Shown here: piece by piece, positions 37,001 to 46,034 of the stretch
Numbering within the stretch: position 1 is the first letter of the stretch
Layout: each line of letters opens with the position of its first letter
Source of the DNA: a virus
Virus record (IMG/VR): IMGVR_UViG_3300028111_000008
Location: 1-54,646 of that record
DNA length: 54,646 nt
Strand: one strand, 5' to 3'
Made by a program: the position numbers and the translations under genes
Notes under the pieces: model-generated
Told to the model about the DNA's origin: nothing
What the model saw: the letters and a program-made list of their open reading frames with translations, nothing else
Database searches by the model: none

Positions 37001-37152
37001 TATTCTTGCTCTTCAGAATCAAATTTATCTTTGACGTAATCTACTCCTTGTGTTACCTTAGGTTCTACATAGTCATACGTAGAACTACCTACATCACTAG
37101 CTACTTCAATAGCTGCAATGCCTACAAAAAACATTACTAAAACTTCAACCAT
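37000..37152 (-). CDS. tiny membrane protein
   Basis: 50 residues, below usual size cut-offs: starts MVEVLVMFFVGIAAIEV, one membrane segment, then an acidic tail ending DSEEQE. It overlaps the glutaredoxin gene (eight bases) and shares one base with the next start, which supports it as real. Function unknown. Confidence 0.55.
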   Translation of the reverse strand: MVEVLVMFFVGIAAIEVASDVGSSTYDYVEPKVTQGVDYVKDKFDSEEQE

Positions 37153-37372
37153 CTAATTGTTCCTTTAGTTCACTATAGCCACCGACATGGTGACCTTCAT
37201 TGTCCCATATTTGGGGTACAGTATTCATACCTGCCTGTTGCATTAATGTCAACAACCACCGACTACTAACTGTATCAACAGAGTAAGGCATAAACGCTAT
37301 GCCTTTCTCCTCTAGTAAGTGCTTTGCCTTATTACAGAACCCACACTTCGTTGTTCCTAGTACTACATACAT
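37145..37372 (-). CDS. glutaredoxin
   Basis: A 75-residue thioredoxin-fold reductant with the redox motif CGFC (residues 10-13), the cis-Pro segment MNTVPQIW and a GGYSEL glutathione/partner site. It lies three bases after NrdJ and probably reduces the NrdJ Cys pair (C628/C633) after each turnover, supplying electrons for deoxynucleotide synthesis. Confidence 0.9.
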   Translation of the reverse strand: MYVVLGTTKCGFCNKAKHLLEEKGIAFMPYSVDTVSSRWLLTLMQQAGMNTVPQIWDNEGHHVGGYSELKEQLDG

Positions 37373-37375
37373 AGC

Positions 37376-39295
37376 TTATACTAGATCTACAATTTCACAA
37401 GAGTCTCCAGAGCAAGCCATTGTTTGCATAGACACTGTGTTATCTTCACTCTCATAATCTGATAGCTCTGACCAATCAATACGAGTAGGCATCTTTGAAA
37501 GTAATTCTTTATACTCTTTCTTATCTATCTCTTGGTAAGGAGCTTGCTGGTATGAGTGATCTGAGTGTGGCAAAAATGACACACCTGACATTTCATCAAA
37601 GTGTTTGTACACAAATGCACCTACATCCATCCACTCCTCATCACGTACTGTTATAGTAACTGAAGGCTTATGCTCACACCAATGCCGTTGATATGCAAGC
37701 CACAACTCTAGTTGCTCCACAGCAGACATAACATTACGTGTCACTGACTTCTCAGGCGACTTAACTGGGAAGCTAAACACAACTGTAGAGTCAGGCTTCA
37801 TAACACATGGTTCATTAGGTATACCTCTATCAATCATAAACTGAGTTAGAGGATCTTTATTGTCACCACGTACAGTACGAATATAGTATGGGCTATGTCT
37901 CGCATGGATTCCACTGGCGCTATCTACAAGCTGTGAAACCGTGCCACTTGGTTTTACGCAGCTGATAGCAGTACTAGCAGGTATACCTAGTAGATTAGCC
38001 CACTCTTCATTAGTAGCTACAGCAACAGAACGTAAGTGTTCTAGTGTCTTCTTCAGACCTTTGTTCTTCTGTGTCATTAATGGGTTGTCCATGATACCTG
38101 TCATAGATACACCAAGCAATCTCTCTTCTGCTGTATTGTTCTGCCATACTTTACGTAGGTATGGGAACTTAATCATAGTAGACTGTATTGTACCTAAGAT
38201 AGTAGCAAGTCTAACCTTACGCTCAAGATCTTCTAGTGTATCAGTAGCACGTACTACACACTCCGTTAGGTTACAGAACTGGTAGGGGCGTAGGATTATC
38301 TCACTGCAAGGGTTGCAGCCGAACTCGTAGTTAGGATCACGTCTACCATTCTTAGCCGCTTGTACCTTAGATGCTTGTCTGTTAAAGATACCACGCTCAC
38401 CAGACTTAGACTCAACCAGAGACAACCATTCACGCATGAATGTTTCCATGTCTGGCTTCTCACTGTAAGCTACTGAGTTGTTAGCTAATGCTCTATGCCC
38501 TGCAGTTTCCCACCACTGTCCTGACTTAGCATGACGCATTCTATCATCAGATAAATTACTCAATGAAATCATAGCACTACGGCGTACACCGCCAACAACA
38601 ACTATCTGGCCTATGAAACACATAAGGTCGTGACATTCCATAGAGCTAAGCTTACGCCCTTGTGCTGCCTTGAAGGTAGCTACAGCGAAGTTAAATAGTT
38701 CTACTAACGGCGCTGGTCCTGATGCTCTACCACCAAACGTTTTAAGTCTTGCACCTGCAGGTCTAACTTGAGATACATCCCACTTAGGTATTTCACCAGC
38801 CCATAAGAGTGCTAGAACTTGACGAAATCCTTTAGCCCAACCTTCTTTGCTATCCTTAACAACAACAGTAGACTCACTATCAAACAACTCAGGTATCTCT
38901 GGTAGCTTCTTTATGAACTGTCTCTCAACAGAGAAGCCAACACCAGTACCACAGAGAAGTATATACATAGCTTCATCAAAAGATTTAGGATCATCTACTG
39001 GTAGGTAACTACAATTATATCCTGCTGTATTGTCACGATCTAAAGCGGGACCAGCTGTCATCATCGCCCTCATACTAGGCATTATTTCCTGACCCAGTAT
39101 AGCTTGTTCAATATCTCTTACGTCTGTGTTGTCTACTATTCTATCTACCTCATCGCCCAGCGCCTTGCGAACTACGTTATCCATGTAACGCCCTACTGTT
39201 TCTCCCCAAGACTCACGCCCTTTGCCATCAAAGTACTTGGCGTAGCGTGACTTGTGTATGAATGCTTGATAGTCTGTTGGTAATTGGTTACTCAT
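37376..39295 (-). CDS. nrdJ: adenosylcobalamin-dependent ribonucleotide reductase (class II)
   Basis: A 639-residue monomeric class II reductase that makes deoxynucleoside triphosphates for phage DNA without oxygen. Key residues are intact by comparison with the Lactobacillus enzyme: C95 (GYNCSYLP), N328-C330-E332 (CNPCSEI) with the thiyl Cys C330, C341 (QFCNLTEC), and a C-terminal shuttle pair C628/C633 in CSGDSCEIV. It overlaps MazG by four bases and feeds into glutaredoxin. It needs host-made B12, so the host should make or import cobalamin. Confidence 0.95.
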   Translation of the reverse strand: MSNQLPTDYQAFIHKSRYAKYFDGKGRESWGETVGRYMDNVVRKALGDEVDRIVDNTDVRDIEQAILGQEIMPSMRAMMTAGPALDRDNTAGYNCSYLPVDDPKSFDEAMYILLCGTGVGFSVERQFIKKLPEIPELFDSESTVVVKDSKEGWAKGFRQVLALLWAGEIPKWDVSQVRPAGARLKTFGGRASGPAPLVELFNFAVATFKAAQGRKLSSMECHDLMCFIGQIVVVGGVRRSAMISLSNLSDDRMRHAKSGQWWETAGHRALANNSVAYSEKPDMETFMREWLSLVESKSGERGIFNRQASKVQAAKNGRRDPNYEFGCNPCSEIILRPYQFCNLTECVVRATDTLEDLERKVRLATILGTIQSTMIKFPYLRKVWQNNTAEERLLGVSMTGIMDNPLMTQKNKGLKKTLEHLRSVAVATNEEWANLLGIPASTAISCVKPSGTVSQLVDSASGIHARHSPYYIRTVRGDNKDPLTQFMIDRGIPNEPCVMKPDSTVVFSFPVKSPEKSVTRNVMSAVEQLELWLAYQRHWCEHKPSVTITVRDEEWMDVGAFVYKHFDEMSGVSFLPHSDHSYQQAPYQEIDKKEYKELLSKMPTRIDWSELSDYESEDNTVSMQTMACSGDSCEIVDLV

Positions 39296-39648
39296 CTATT
39301 GTCTCCTGATCCTTTTATTACACCACGTGCAGCGCGGCTATTTAGTTTATACATATTCCTCTGTATTAAATCTTGTAGGTTGCTACCAAAGTAATTAGCT
39401 ATAGCAATATTGTAGAACAATACGTCACCACTCTCATTGAGTATAGCCTCTTCATCAAACGTACCATCTCTTAACATACGCTTTATCTTACCATGTAGTT
39501 CTCCTACCTCCTCACACAACCCTAATAGGTTTTCCATTAGCCTATCCTCAGGTTTTGTTACAATCATACTCTCAACAAAGTCGGAATACTCTGTTGGTGT
39601 TGAGTCTATTAGATTGTTTATTGCTTCTATATCTTCTCTAGCAATCAT
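39292..39648 (-). CDS. MazG-like nucleotide pyrophosphohydrolase
   Basis: A 118-residue protein with the MazG helical fold: LCEEVGELHGKIKRMLRD, then ESGDVLFYNIAIANYFG, NMYKLNSRAARG and a GSGDNR end. It probably hydrolyses (d)NTPs or alarmones. Marine phages carry it often, maybe to tune host nucleotide or ppGpp pools. Coupled to NrdJ and to the small gene before it (ATGA both sides). Confidence 0.85.
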   Translation of the reverse strand: MIAREDIEAINNLIDSTPTEYSDFVESMIVTKPEDRLMENLLGLCEEVGELHGKIKRMLRDGTFDEEAILNESGDVLFYNIAIANYFGSNLQDLIQRNMYKLNSRAARGVIKGSGDNR

Positions 39649-39812
39649 TTTCTTTCCTTAACATTTAAATTTTCTATATTCATATCATCCACATCATATA
39701 TAACATCTGTTATTAGATCGTGGATATCTTTTTCGTGGCTATCATCATAGGCTGATAATATATTATTAGTATCTTCTACCTTAGCTACAAATGTAACATT
39801 AAACTTTTTCAT
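39645..39812 (-). CDS. small acidic protein between MazG and a hypothetical gene
   Basis: 55 residues, starting MKKFNVTFVAKVEDT and rich in Asp/Glu/Asn. Its ATG and stop each share an ATGA junction with the neighbours, strong support for a real gene despite its size. Likely a small regulator or a protein-binding peptide; function unknown. Confidence 0.65.
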   Translation of the reverse strand: MKKFNVTFVAKVEDTNNILSAYDDSHEKDIHDLITDVIYDVDDMNIENLNVKERK

Positions 39813-40159
39813 GCGTTACCCTTAGTCTTAGTCCAGCGGTTAAGTAATATAACGTTATCTTTTACCTCATACCCCTCATCAGTTTCAATCAGTGCTTCAG
39901 CATATTGATCTGGGAACATTTCTTGTAGTAGGTTACCTCGTAGCTCTATGAAATCCTCCCATGCATCAGGATATGTATCTAAGAACGCTTGTGCTGAAGC
40001 CATAGTAAGAGCTTCCTCTAGTGCTGCCTTCATACCATCATGCGACTCAGCCTCACCAAATACTAAACCTGTTTTGATCTGACCTGTCCACTCACCCTCT
40101 CTAGTAACAGGATGTAATATAATAGCGATGTCGCCAGGCTTTACTTCATAGCCCATCAT
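39809..40159 (-). CDS. hypothetical acidic protein
   Basis: 116 residues. The N-terminal beta part (VKPGDIAIILHPVT, then GLVFGEAESHDGM) is followed by a helix-rich acidic middle (AFLDTYPDAWEDFIELRGNL). No family recognised. Coupled at both ends to neighbours, between endonuclease I and MazG; a role in the nucleic acid module is likely. Confidence 0.6.
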   Translation of the reverse strand: MMGYEVKPGDIAIILHPVTREGEWTGQIKTGLVFGEAESHDGMKAALEEALTMASAQAFLDTYPDAWEDFIELRGNLLQEMFPDQYAEALIETDEGYEVKDNVILLNRWTKTKGNA

Positions 40160-40599
40160 AACCTCCTCTTTACTTTCACACGTTGCTCTTTCATACGCTT
40201 ACCTTTTTCTAGTAGCCAACCTTCTGGTATAACACGATGCGCCCACTTGAAGCCATTCTTCTCACACCAATCACAGTATCTACTCTTAGCTCCCTTATAT
40301 AGCTTAGAGTTTGCGTTACTAAATACAAAACGTATATCTAGTTTAGGATGCTGCTTCTGTATTTCTACGTGCTTGCGCCGATCTCCAGAACTGAATAACC
40401 CTTTGGTCTCGATTATAATACCGTTGTCTAATTCGAAGTCTGGTGTATATGTGCGATACTTTAAATCTTCCCACTCTATCTTTAGCTTTTCATACGATAC
40501 AATCTTCTGCCGTGTCTCTAAGAATGTAGCGGCCTCTAGTTCAAGGCCACTACGATAGTTTCTTCTATTGTGTTTACGAACCACTGCCATCTCCAACAA
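40156..40599 (-). CDS. T7 endonuclease I-like Holliday junction resolvase
   Basis: Up to 147 residues; start at 40599 (TTG) or 40590 (ATG). Motifs: NYRSGLELEAATFL with the conserved Glu, YTPDFELDNGIIIETKG with the PD-ExK active site, and a basic end. It cuts branched DNA (four-way junctions) so that replicated concatemers can be packaged. Upstream overlap with the Cas4-like nuclease is 26 bases. Confidence 0.85.
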   Translation of the reverse strand: MLEMAVVRKHNRRNYRSGLELEAATFLETRQKIVSYEKLKIEWEDLKYRTYTPDFELDNGIIIETKGLFSSGDRRKHVEIQKQHPKLDIRFVFSNANSKLYKGAKSRYCDWCEKNGFKWAHRVIPEGWLLEKGKRMKEQRVKVKRRL

Positions 40600-41437
40600 G
40601 TACGTACTCTACAAGAGGTGCTTCTTTCTTACCCTTGTATACACGTGAAGGTAATTCCTGTAGATCCCAACACTTGTGCTTGAAGTCACACCAGTGACAC
40701 TTAGAGTTGAGTACTAGGTTACCACTAGGCTTCTTAAAGTATGTCTCAGGTACTGCTTCATAGCAACGCTTGAATGGTGCATCACTCTCAATGTAATCCA
40801 CAGTAGATTGGATGCTATCTATTACAGCTTCCTTGTCCACCTCAGATGCGTCTACATACTTGAACTCACCGTTCCCTTTGTTGACTACCCACCAGCCACC
40901 TACATCCTTTCCTGCGGCTTCTGCATAGCCTACAAGTTGTGATACATAACCGAAGCTATCATCCTTGTTGAGTGCCTCAAAGCTTTCAAACTTATTCTTG
41001 TATGACCAAGGAGAGGCAGACTTAACATCGTCAATCTTTCCATCCATCTCCATATCATACTCACCCTTGATCTCTTGACCATTGGGTAGCTTGAGTGTGA
41101 CAATCTCATTGTCTTTAAAGTCTTGGTCTACTGCACGTAGTAACCCCTTGAACACAGCCTCAACTATATCACCAAGGATCATGTTCATTAAGAAATGTGG
41201 TGGGAAAGGTCTACGATCTTCTGGATCATTCTTTTCAAACCACAACTGACAGGGTGCTTTACCAATGTTAGACATACGTAAGCGGAAGTCACCACGTGGA
41301 GGTGAGTTAAACTGTTTGTTTAACGCCGCCTCAACATCAGCGGCAACCTGCTTGGTCACCGCCTCTGTCATGTTTGCTTCACCAGCCAAAGCCTTCTGCA
41401 GAAAACTGTAGATTGCTAATTCTGCTGGGTGATTCAT
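40574..41437 (-). CDS. Cas4/RecB-like PD-(D/E)XK nuclease with likely Fe-S cluster
   Basis: A 287-residue protein. One Cys near the start (PCQLWF, C63) and three at the end (CHWCDFKHKC) form the four-Cys pattern of Fe-S-stabilised Cas4/AddB nucleases. The catalytic core is EYDMEMDGKIDDVKSA (D132, D137, K139), followed by GYVSQLVGYAEAAG. Probably a single-strand exonuclease in recombination together with the SSB-like protein upstream. Confidence 0.85.
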   Translation of the reverse strand: MNHPAELAIYSFLQKALAGEANMTEAVTKQVAADVEAALNKQFNSPPRGDFRLRMSNIGKAPCQLWFEKNDPEDRRPFPPHFLMNMILGDIVEAVFKGLLRAVDQDFKDNEIVTLKLPNGQEIKGEYDMEMDGKIDDVKSASPWSYKNKFESFEALNKDDSFGYVSQLVGYAEAAGKDVGGWWVVNKGNGEFKYVDASEVDKEAVIDSIQSTVDYIESDAPFKRCYEAVPETYFKKPSGNLVLNSKCHWCDFKHKCWDLQELPSRVYKGKKEAPLVEYVLVGDGSGS

Positions 41438-42312
41438 GGGCTTACCTCAATGAAGTCATTGTTGATAATGTCTGTTACTACAGATTCATCATCCTCAGAC
41501 ATAGCTTTGTCAAACCTCTCATGATACAAGTCTAAGATCTTACCATTGCTGTACTCAATAAGCTCAATGAAATCTTTTAACATCTCATTGTCACCCTCAC
41601 CAAGATCAACCCTGTCACCTGATGCCGCTTTAATCTTACCAAACGTAGCACCTGCTGGGATGCTATCTTCCACACCCATAAACTTAATAGTAGACATTAT
41701 AGGTAGTAAGTTCTTGCGCTTCAGAACACCTAGAACACCATTGATACTCTTTAGTGAGTCACGGTTCTTAACGTCCATAACAAAGGGTACGTCTTTATAC
41801 GCAGACTTATCGAGTGATTCACCCTTCTCATTGATAGGATCATCAAGTGTTACTGTACCATAGTAAACGTTGACACGCTTAACACTACGAATAATCTGCT
41901 TAGTAATATCATCTAAAGCAGCAAAGTCCTCTATCCAACCTGAGGGTCTGCCCAAGTTGAAGCCACCTATACTGTCCTTCATGTCACCATTGAGTGAGTT
42001 AGCTAAGACAGACTTCTCCATCTCTTCTGTTTCACTATTCCAACGTTGCCACTGTTGGCGCTGGGCGAAGATACGCATAGTGACCCCATTGCTGTAGATC
42101 TTTTCGTCACCACGATTGAGGATGAAAGCACCTACTGGTATTACCTCAGTCTTACGTGTCTTACCTTCTAAGGTTTCAACCCCCATTATTGCTTGGTGCA
42201 GCATACCCATACGTGAAATAGATGGTGTTGATTCACCACCTGATGTAGACACACCCATAAGTTCTGCCATTGATTGTCCGCGTTCATTCGCGATTGATAG
42301 TTCATTGCTCAT
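41434..42312 (-). CDS. ssDNA-binding protein candidate
   Basis: A 292-residue protein with a disordered start, a beta-rich core (VTMRIFAQRQQWQRWNSETEEM, then VNVYYGTVTLDDP) and an acidic C-terminal part (DEDD-like, ending NNDFIEVSP). Position between polymerase and exonuclease and the acidic tail fit a phage single-strand DNA-binding protein, but the family itself was not recognised. Overlaps the nuclease by ATGA. Confidence 0.45.
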   Translation of the reverse strand: MSNELSIANERGQSMAELMGVSTSGGESTPSISRMGMLHQAIMGVETLEGKTRKTEVIPVGAFILNRGDEKIYSNGVTMRIFAQRQQWQRWNSETEEMEKSVLANSLNGDMKDSIGGFNLGRPSGWIEDFAALDDITKQIIRSVKRVNVYYGTVTLDDPINEKGESLDKSAYKDVPFVMDVKNRDSLKSINGVLGVLKRKNLLPIMSTIKFMGVEDSIPAGATFGKIKAASGDRVDLGEGDNEMLKDFIELIEYSNGKILDLYHERFDKAMSEDDESVVTDIINNDFIEVSP

Positions 42313-42354
42313 TTCTATACCTTTCTATAGATTCAAAGAGTTCCTAGTTATACA

Positions 42355-44403
42355 TCATACGTCAACTGTGTCAAGCCAGTTTGATCCGATTTTTGCTTCA
42401 AGTAGTAATGGTACATTCATTTCTACATTATATGTTTTCTCTACAAGATCATTGATGTTGTCGTTAAGTGATTCAATAATATCAATAACTTGTTGTTCTT
42501 CGTCAGGGTGTATGTCAACTACCATACTATCGTGTACTGAATTAACCACGACAGAATTGTATGGTTGTAACAATTCGTGAAGCTCGTTCAACACAATAGG
42601 TACTATATCACCTGTAGCAAACCCTTGTACTGGGTAGTTCTTAATCATTGTAAAGTGACTTGGCATACCATTATCTCTGCGTCTTACATTTGGGAAAGCA
42701 TATTGTCGTCCTGACTTATTAGTGATCTTCATAAAGCGTAGTGCTTCATCACCTAACTCCTTATGCCATGCAGCAATACCCTCATACTTCTCAATAAAAT
42801 GTTTATAGTAAGCGGCTTCAGCCTTAGACCTTCCATATCCTGTAGCCCCGAAAAGGGGTGCAAACGTATGTGCCTTGGCCGAGGACCTTGAGGTTTTCTG
42901 ACCTGCATCTGTTATAACTTTTGCTGTGTAACTGTGTACATCAAAGCCTGTGCTAATCTCTTTCATAGCCTTTTCGTCTTGAGCAAGAAACGCAGCAACT
43001 CTAAACTCAAGTTGAGCAAAGTCAGCTTCCATTATCTTGCCATTTTCCCACCGTGAAACAAAGACTTTCTTAACAGGAAACGTACCCCCACGTGGCATAT
43101 TCTGCATGTTAGGATTACGTCCACTGAAACGTCCAGTAGCTGTTATGTGTTGTGTTAAGCCTACATGTAAGAAGCCATCATGCTTAGTATAGTTTGATAT
43201 ACCCTCGACAAAAGAACTCAGGTAGCTACTGATAGCAGACAGACGTTTCTGATCTGTAAGAAATGCCTCTGCCTCTTCCATGTTATTACTTCTGGCAGTA
43301 GCCGCAAGTACATCTAGGTTATCCTTACCTGTACTAAAACCATTGGCACTAATCCATTTCTTATTAGGCGCAGTAAACCTTAGACCTGCAATCTGTTTTG
43401 TTTCTTGTAGTTGAAAGCCTCGCGTGTCACAGTCTTTACACTTGTTAGGTCTAGCATACTTTGTGCCATCCTTCTTTAGTTTATACGTTTTGCCTACACC
43501 CTCACAGGTTGGGCATGTAAATGCTTTTGTTCTGTATACAGGCGTAGAGTTTGCCCTAACAGCATCTTTATATTCATCCACTGTAGACGTGAACTCAAAC
43601 AAATCTGCCCATTCCTTTTTGTTATTCATGCGCAGCGAGAATACAACCTGTGACATTTGCTCAGGACTGTTAAGGTTTATAGGTGTATCACCCATAAGCT
43701 TACGTATCTTCTTCTGCATCCTGTCTTCAATCTCTGCCTTCTCTTGTTCAAACTCTACTCTTACTTCGTCAAGGGCTGATCTATCCACCCTGATCCCTGA
43801 CATATACATTCGGGTGAGAGTTTTACAGGTGGTAAAGGTTGTATCTCTAATGACTTTGAGACCTGTGGATTCGGGCTTGGCATAGTCAGCTTCGATACTG
43901 TGGAACAACCAGCTAGTAGAGAGCAGGTCACACCTAAGATAAAAGCTAAGCTCATCCAACGGTATCTCATTTGTATTGTATCCTTCTTTAAAATATCTTT
44001 TGAGTGTATCATCTTTCTGTACCTCTAAGTTTCTACGTTCAGCACAAGCACCCAAGTTTAAAACGTTGCGCTGCCCTCTATCAAGTATGTACTCTGCTAA
44101 CATGGTATCATAGATCAAGCCATCATACTTGAAGCCAGACTCCCATAGCCACATCATATCGTGCTGTGCGTTGTGCATTATGAGTAGTGTTGTTAAGTCT
44201 AATACATCCTGCACTAACTTATGCCCAGCGCCTGACGTATCCTTCGCCTCATCATGGTCTATATTTACAATGTGTAATTCATCATGGTTGTCTGCATTAA
44301 CCATACCAACTTGGACTAGGTGGTTGTTAATCTCAAACGGGTCCATGTGTTTCTTACCGTTGCGTTCTGTTGTGCTATTCTCAACATCTAATACTATTCT
44401 CAT
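42355..44403 (-). CDS. family A DNA polymerase with DnaJ-like zinc insert
   Basis: A 682-residue replicative polymerase. 3'-5' exonuclease: D6/E8 (LDVEN), HNAQHD (77-82), YDT (98-100) and YxxxD (155-159). Polymerase: motif A EADFAQLEFR (D461), motif B with SAKAHTFAPLFGATGYG (508-524), motif C VHDSMV (D625). A zinc hairpin of DnaJ CxxCxGxG type (C297, C300, C322, C325) sits in the thumb region between the domains, close to where T7 polymerase binds thioredoxin. This layout is the mark of HMO-2011-type phages. No 5' nuclease domain. Good GAGG ribosome site. Confidence 0.96.
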   Translation of the reverse strand: MRIVLDVENSTTERNGKKHMDPFEINNHLVQVGMVNADNHDELHIVNIDHDEAKDTSGAGHKLVQDVLDLTTLLIMHNAQHDMMWLWESGFKYDGLIYDTMLAEYILDRGQRNVLNLGACAERRNLEVQKDDTLKRYFKEGYNTNEIPLDELSFYLRCDLLSTSWLFHSIEADYAKPESTGLKVIRDTTFTTCKTLTRMYMSGIRVDRSALDEVRVEFEQEKAEIEDRMQKKIRKLMGDTPINLNSPEQMSQVVFSLRMNNKKEWADLFEFTSTVDEYKDAVRANSTPVYRTKAFTCPTCEGVGKTYKLKKDGTKYARPNKCKDCDTRGFQLQETKQIAGLRFTAPNKKWISANGFSTGKDNLDVLAATARSNNMEEAEAFLTDQKRLSAISSYLSSFVEGISNYTKHDGFLHVGLTQHITATGRFSGRNPNMQNMPRGGTFPVKKVFVSRWENGKIMEADFAQLEFRVAAFLAQDEKAMKEISTGFDVHSYTAKVITDAGQKTSRSSAKAHTFAPLFGATGYGRSKAEAAYYKHFIEKYEGIAAWHKELGDEALRFMKITNKSGRQYAFPNVRRRDNGMPSHFTMIKNYPVQGFATGDIVPIVLNELHELLQPYNSVVVNSVHDSMVVDIHPDEEQQVIDIIESLNDNINDLVEKTYNVEMNVPLLLEAKIGSNWLDTVDV

Positions 44404-44411
44404 GTCTTACC

Positions 44412-45632
44412 TCAAGCTGAATAGATAGAGCGTGATCCATCTAATACACAGGTGATCTTACCCTGATACCCATTCAACTTATTCTTGGCTAAGTTTAAGT
44501 AACGAACTGGATCTTCGTCTTCACCCTCAGCTTGTTGTGTCTTACCTATCAAGACCATTAGGTCAGCCTCAGCTGCCTTACCTGTCTTAGATCCTTCCAT
44601 CATCGCTTGGTTAAGGTCAGCCTTACCTTCTGCTTCTGCAGATAGTTGTGACATCCAGATCACACAGCAGTCATACTGCTTAGCAATGTTACGTGCATGG
44701 ATAGCAGCAGTCTTAAGTGTGATGTCACTTCTCTCACTACTTATATCAGCAAACTTATCACCCATGTCAAGAACTACAATGTCAGGCTTCTCTTGTTTAA
44801 CAACAGACTCAACCCATGCCATACCCTTACCTGTACTATCTTTAAACATTACATTAGTACGGATAGGCTCATAACGTTTCTGTGCCAGGGCTTTGTTCTC
44901 TCTAACTTCTTTCATTGTCATGTTAGATGATGCACTGATATACCTTGCAGCAACACGTGTGTATGCTTCCTCATTACATAGTACAATACACTTAGCACCC
45001 TGATGTGCAAAGCCTTGTGCACCTGCTATAAGGCTGGCATGGAAAGAAGTTTTACCAGTATTGGGGCGAGCGCCAACCAACACAAGGTGGCCACCACTAA
45101 CGCCTTCCACCCTACGAGCCAAGGAAGATATGTTAAAGCTCCACTTGGATTCCAGAAGCGTTGCATCAAGTATTGTGTCAAGGCTATTGTCGTCCCAGTC
45201 AACACGTAGATTAGGAGTAAAATCATTTTTGTATTCCTCTAGTAGTCGTCGCAGAGGTTCTAAACTATCCTCTGTTCCATTAACAAAATCAAACCCTAGG
45301 TTTGCTACACGATCACCAACGTGCTGCTGAAACAACTGTGATAATGTGTCTTGTGCTATCTCTTCTTTGATAGGCTCAGTAATTGCTATGCGCTTAAACA
45401 AATCCTCATATGCTCCGCGAGTAGCAGTGGTAAGACTAGCGTTCATTCTATTGAACACAGCCTCTAGATCCGCAACAGTTAGGTCACCCTCATAGGATTC
45501 CATAGCACCATCAAGTGCCTGTTTAATCTTGCGTACATCCTTACTGAATATTTTATCTGGGCAACGTATGCCCTTGTGTTGATCATAAAAGTTACGATCT
45601 AGTAACGTTTTAATCAGTGCTAATTCCATCAT
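44412..45632 (-). CDS. DnaB/T7 gp4-type replicative helicase
   Basis: A 406-residue RecA-fold hexameric helicase that opens the fork ahead of the polymerase. Walker A GARPNTGKT (187-195), Walker B IVVLDMGD (about D289), an NEEAYTRV motif with catalytic Glu, and VIWMSQLSAEAE (switch Gln/Arg finger). The primase part is a separate gene (46309-47109), not fused as in T7. ATG is doubled at 45632/45629 after AGGAG. N-terminal 160 residues form the loader-like helical part. Confidence 0.9.
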   Translation of the reverse strand: MMELALIKTLLDRNFYDQHKGIRCPDKIFSKDVRKIKQALDGAMESYEGDLTVADLEAVFNRMNASLTTATRGAYEDLFKRIAITEPIKEEIAQDTLSQLFQQHVGDRVANLGFDFVNGTEDSLEPLRRLLEEYKNDFTPNLRVDWDDNSLDTILDATLLESKWSFNISSLARRVEGVSGGHLVLVGARPNTGKTSFHASLIAGAQGFAHQGAKCIVLCNEEAYTRVAARYISASSNMTMKEVRENKALAQKRYEPIRTNVMFKDSTGKGMAWVESVVKQEKPDIVVLDMGDKFADISSERSDITLKTAAIHARNIAKQYDCCVIWMSQLSAEAEGKADLNQAMMEGSKTGKAAEADLMVLIGKTQQAEGEDEDPVRYLNLAKNKLNGYQGKITCVLDGSRSIYSA

Positions 45633-45682
45633 TCTTTTTGTCTCCTACAACAATATATTATATATTTTCTAAGTGCTACTCA

Positions 45683-45919
45683 TCACTCTTGTTTGAACTC
45701 CACGTAGTACGAACCTGCACTACTCTTATATGCAGCCATGATGTCTAACCATTGTTGGCTACTCATGATTAACATTTGATAAGCATCCATCTCAGGTTCA
45801 AACTGTCTCATGTACACAGTACCCTCATCTCCAAAGATAATCTCTATGTCTTCATGCTTACCAGAGTGATCTAATGTAGTGATGATTGATGCATCAGATT
45901 CAAACTCAACTGTGAACAT
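45683..45919 (-). CDS. small acidic hypothetical protein
   Basis: 78 residues, starting MFTVEFESDASIITTLDHSG; alternating beta strands and a C-terminal helix, negative charge. Preceded by GGAGGG, itself inside the end of the tiny gene at 45906. No family recognised; lies between DUF3310 and the helicase in the replication cluster. Confidence 0.6.
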   Translation of the reverse strand: MFTVEFESDASIITTLDHSGKHEDIEIIFGDEGTVYMRQFEPEMDAYQMLIMSSQQWLDIMAAYKSSAGSYYVEFKQE

Positions 45920-46034
45920 CTGAACCCTCCGCTACAATTATATTTACTTGTGCTACATTACCCACAACTTTAACAATCTTAAACTCTAATCCTTCTTTGG
46001 TAAGTAATCTTCTTAACATAGATACTGGTATCAT
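45906..46034 (-). CDS. tiny basic/hydrophobic protein
   Basis: 42 residues: MIPVSMLRRLLTKEGLEF, then a hydrophobic strand region. The ATG shares bases with the upstream stop (ATGA) and its end overlaps the next gene start by 14 bases. Translation coupling suggests it is real, function unknown. Confidence 0.55.
   Translation of the reverse strand: MIPVSMLRRLLTKEGLEFKIVKVVGNVAQVNIIVAEGSDVHS

Noticed and set aside
37941-38285. Plus-strand frame opposite nrdJ
   Set aside because: Shadow of the reductase gene; no family and no ribosome site.
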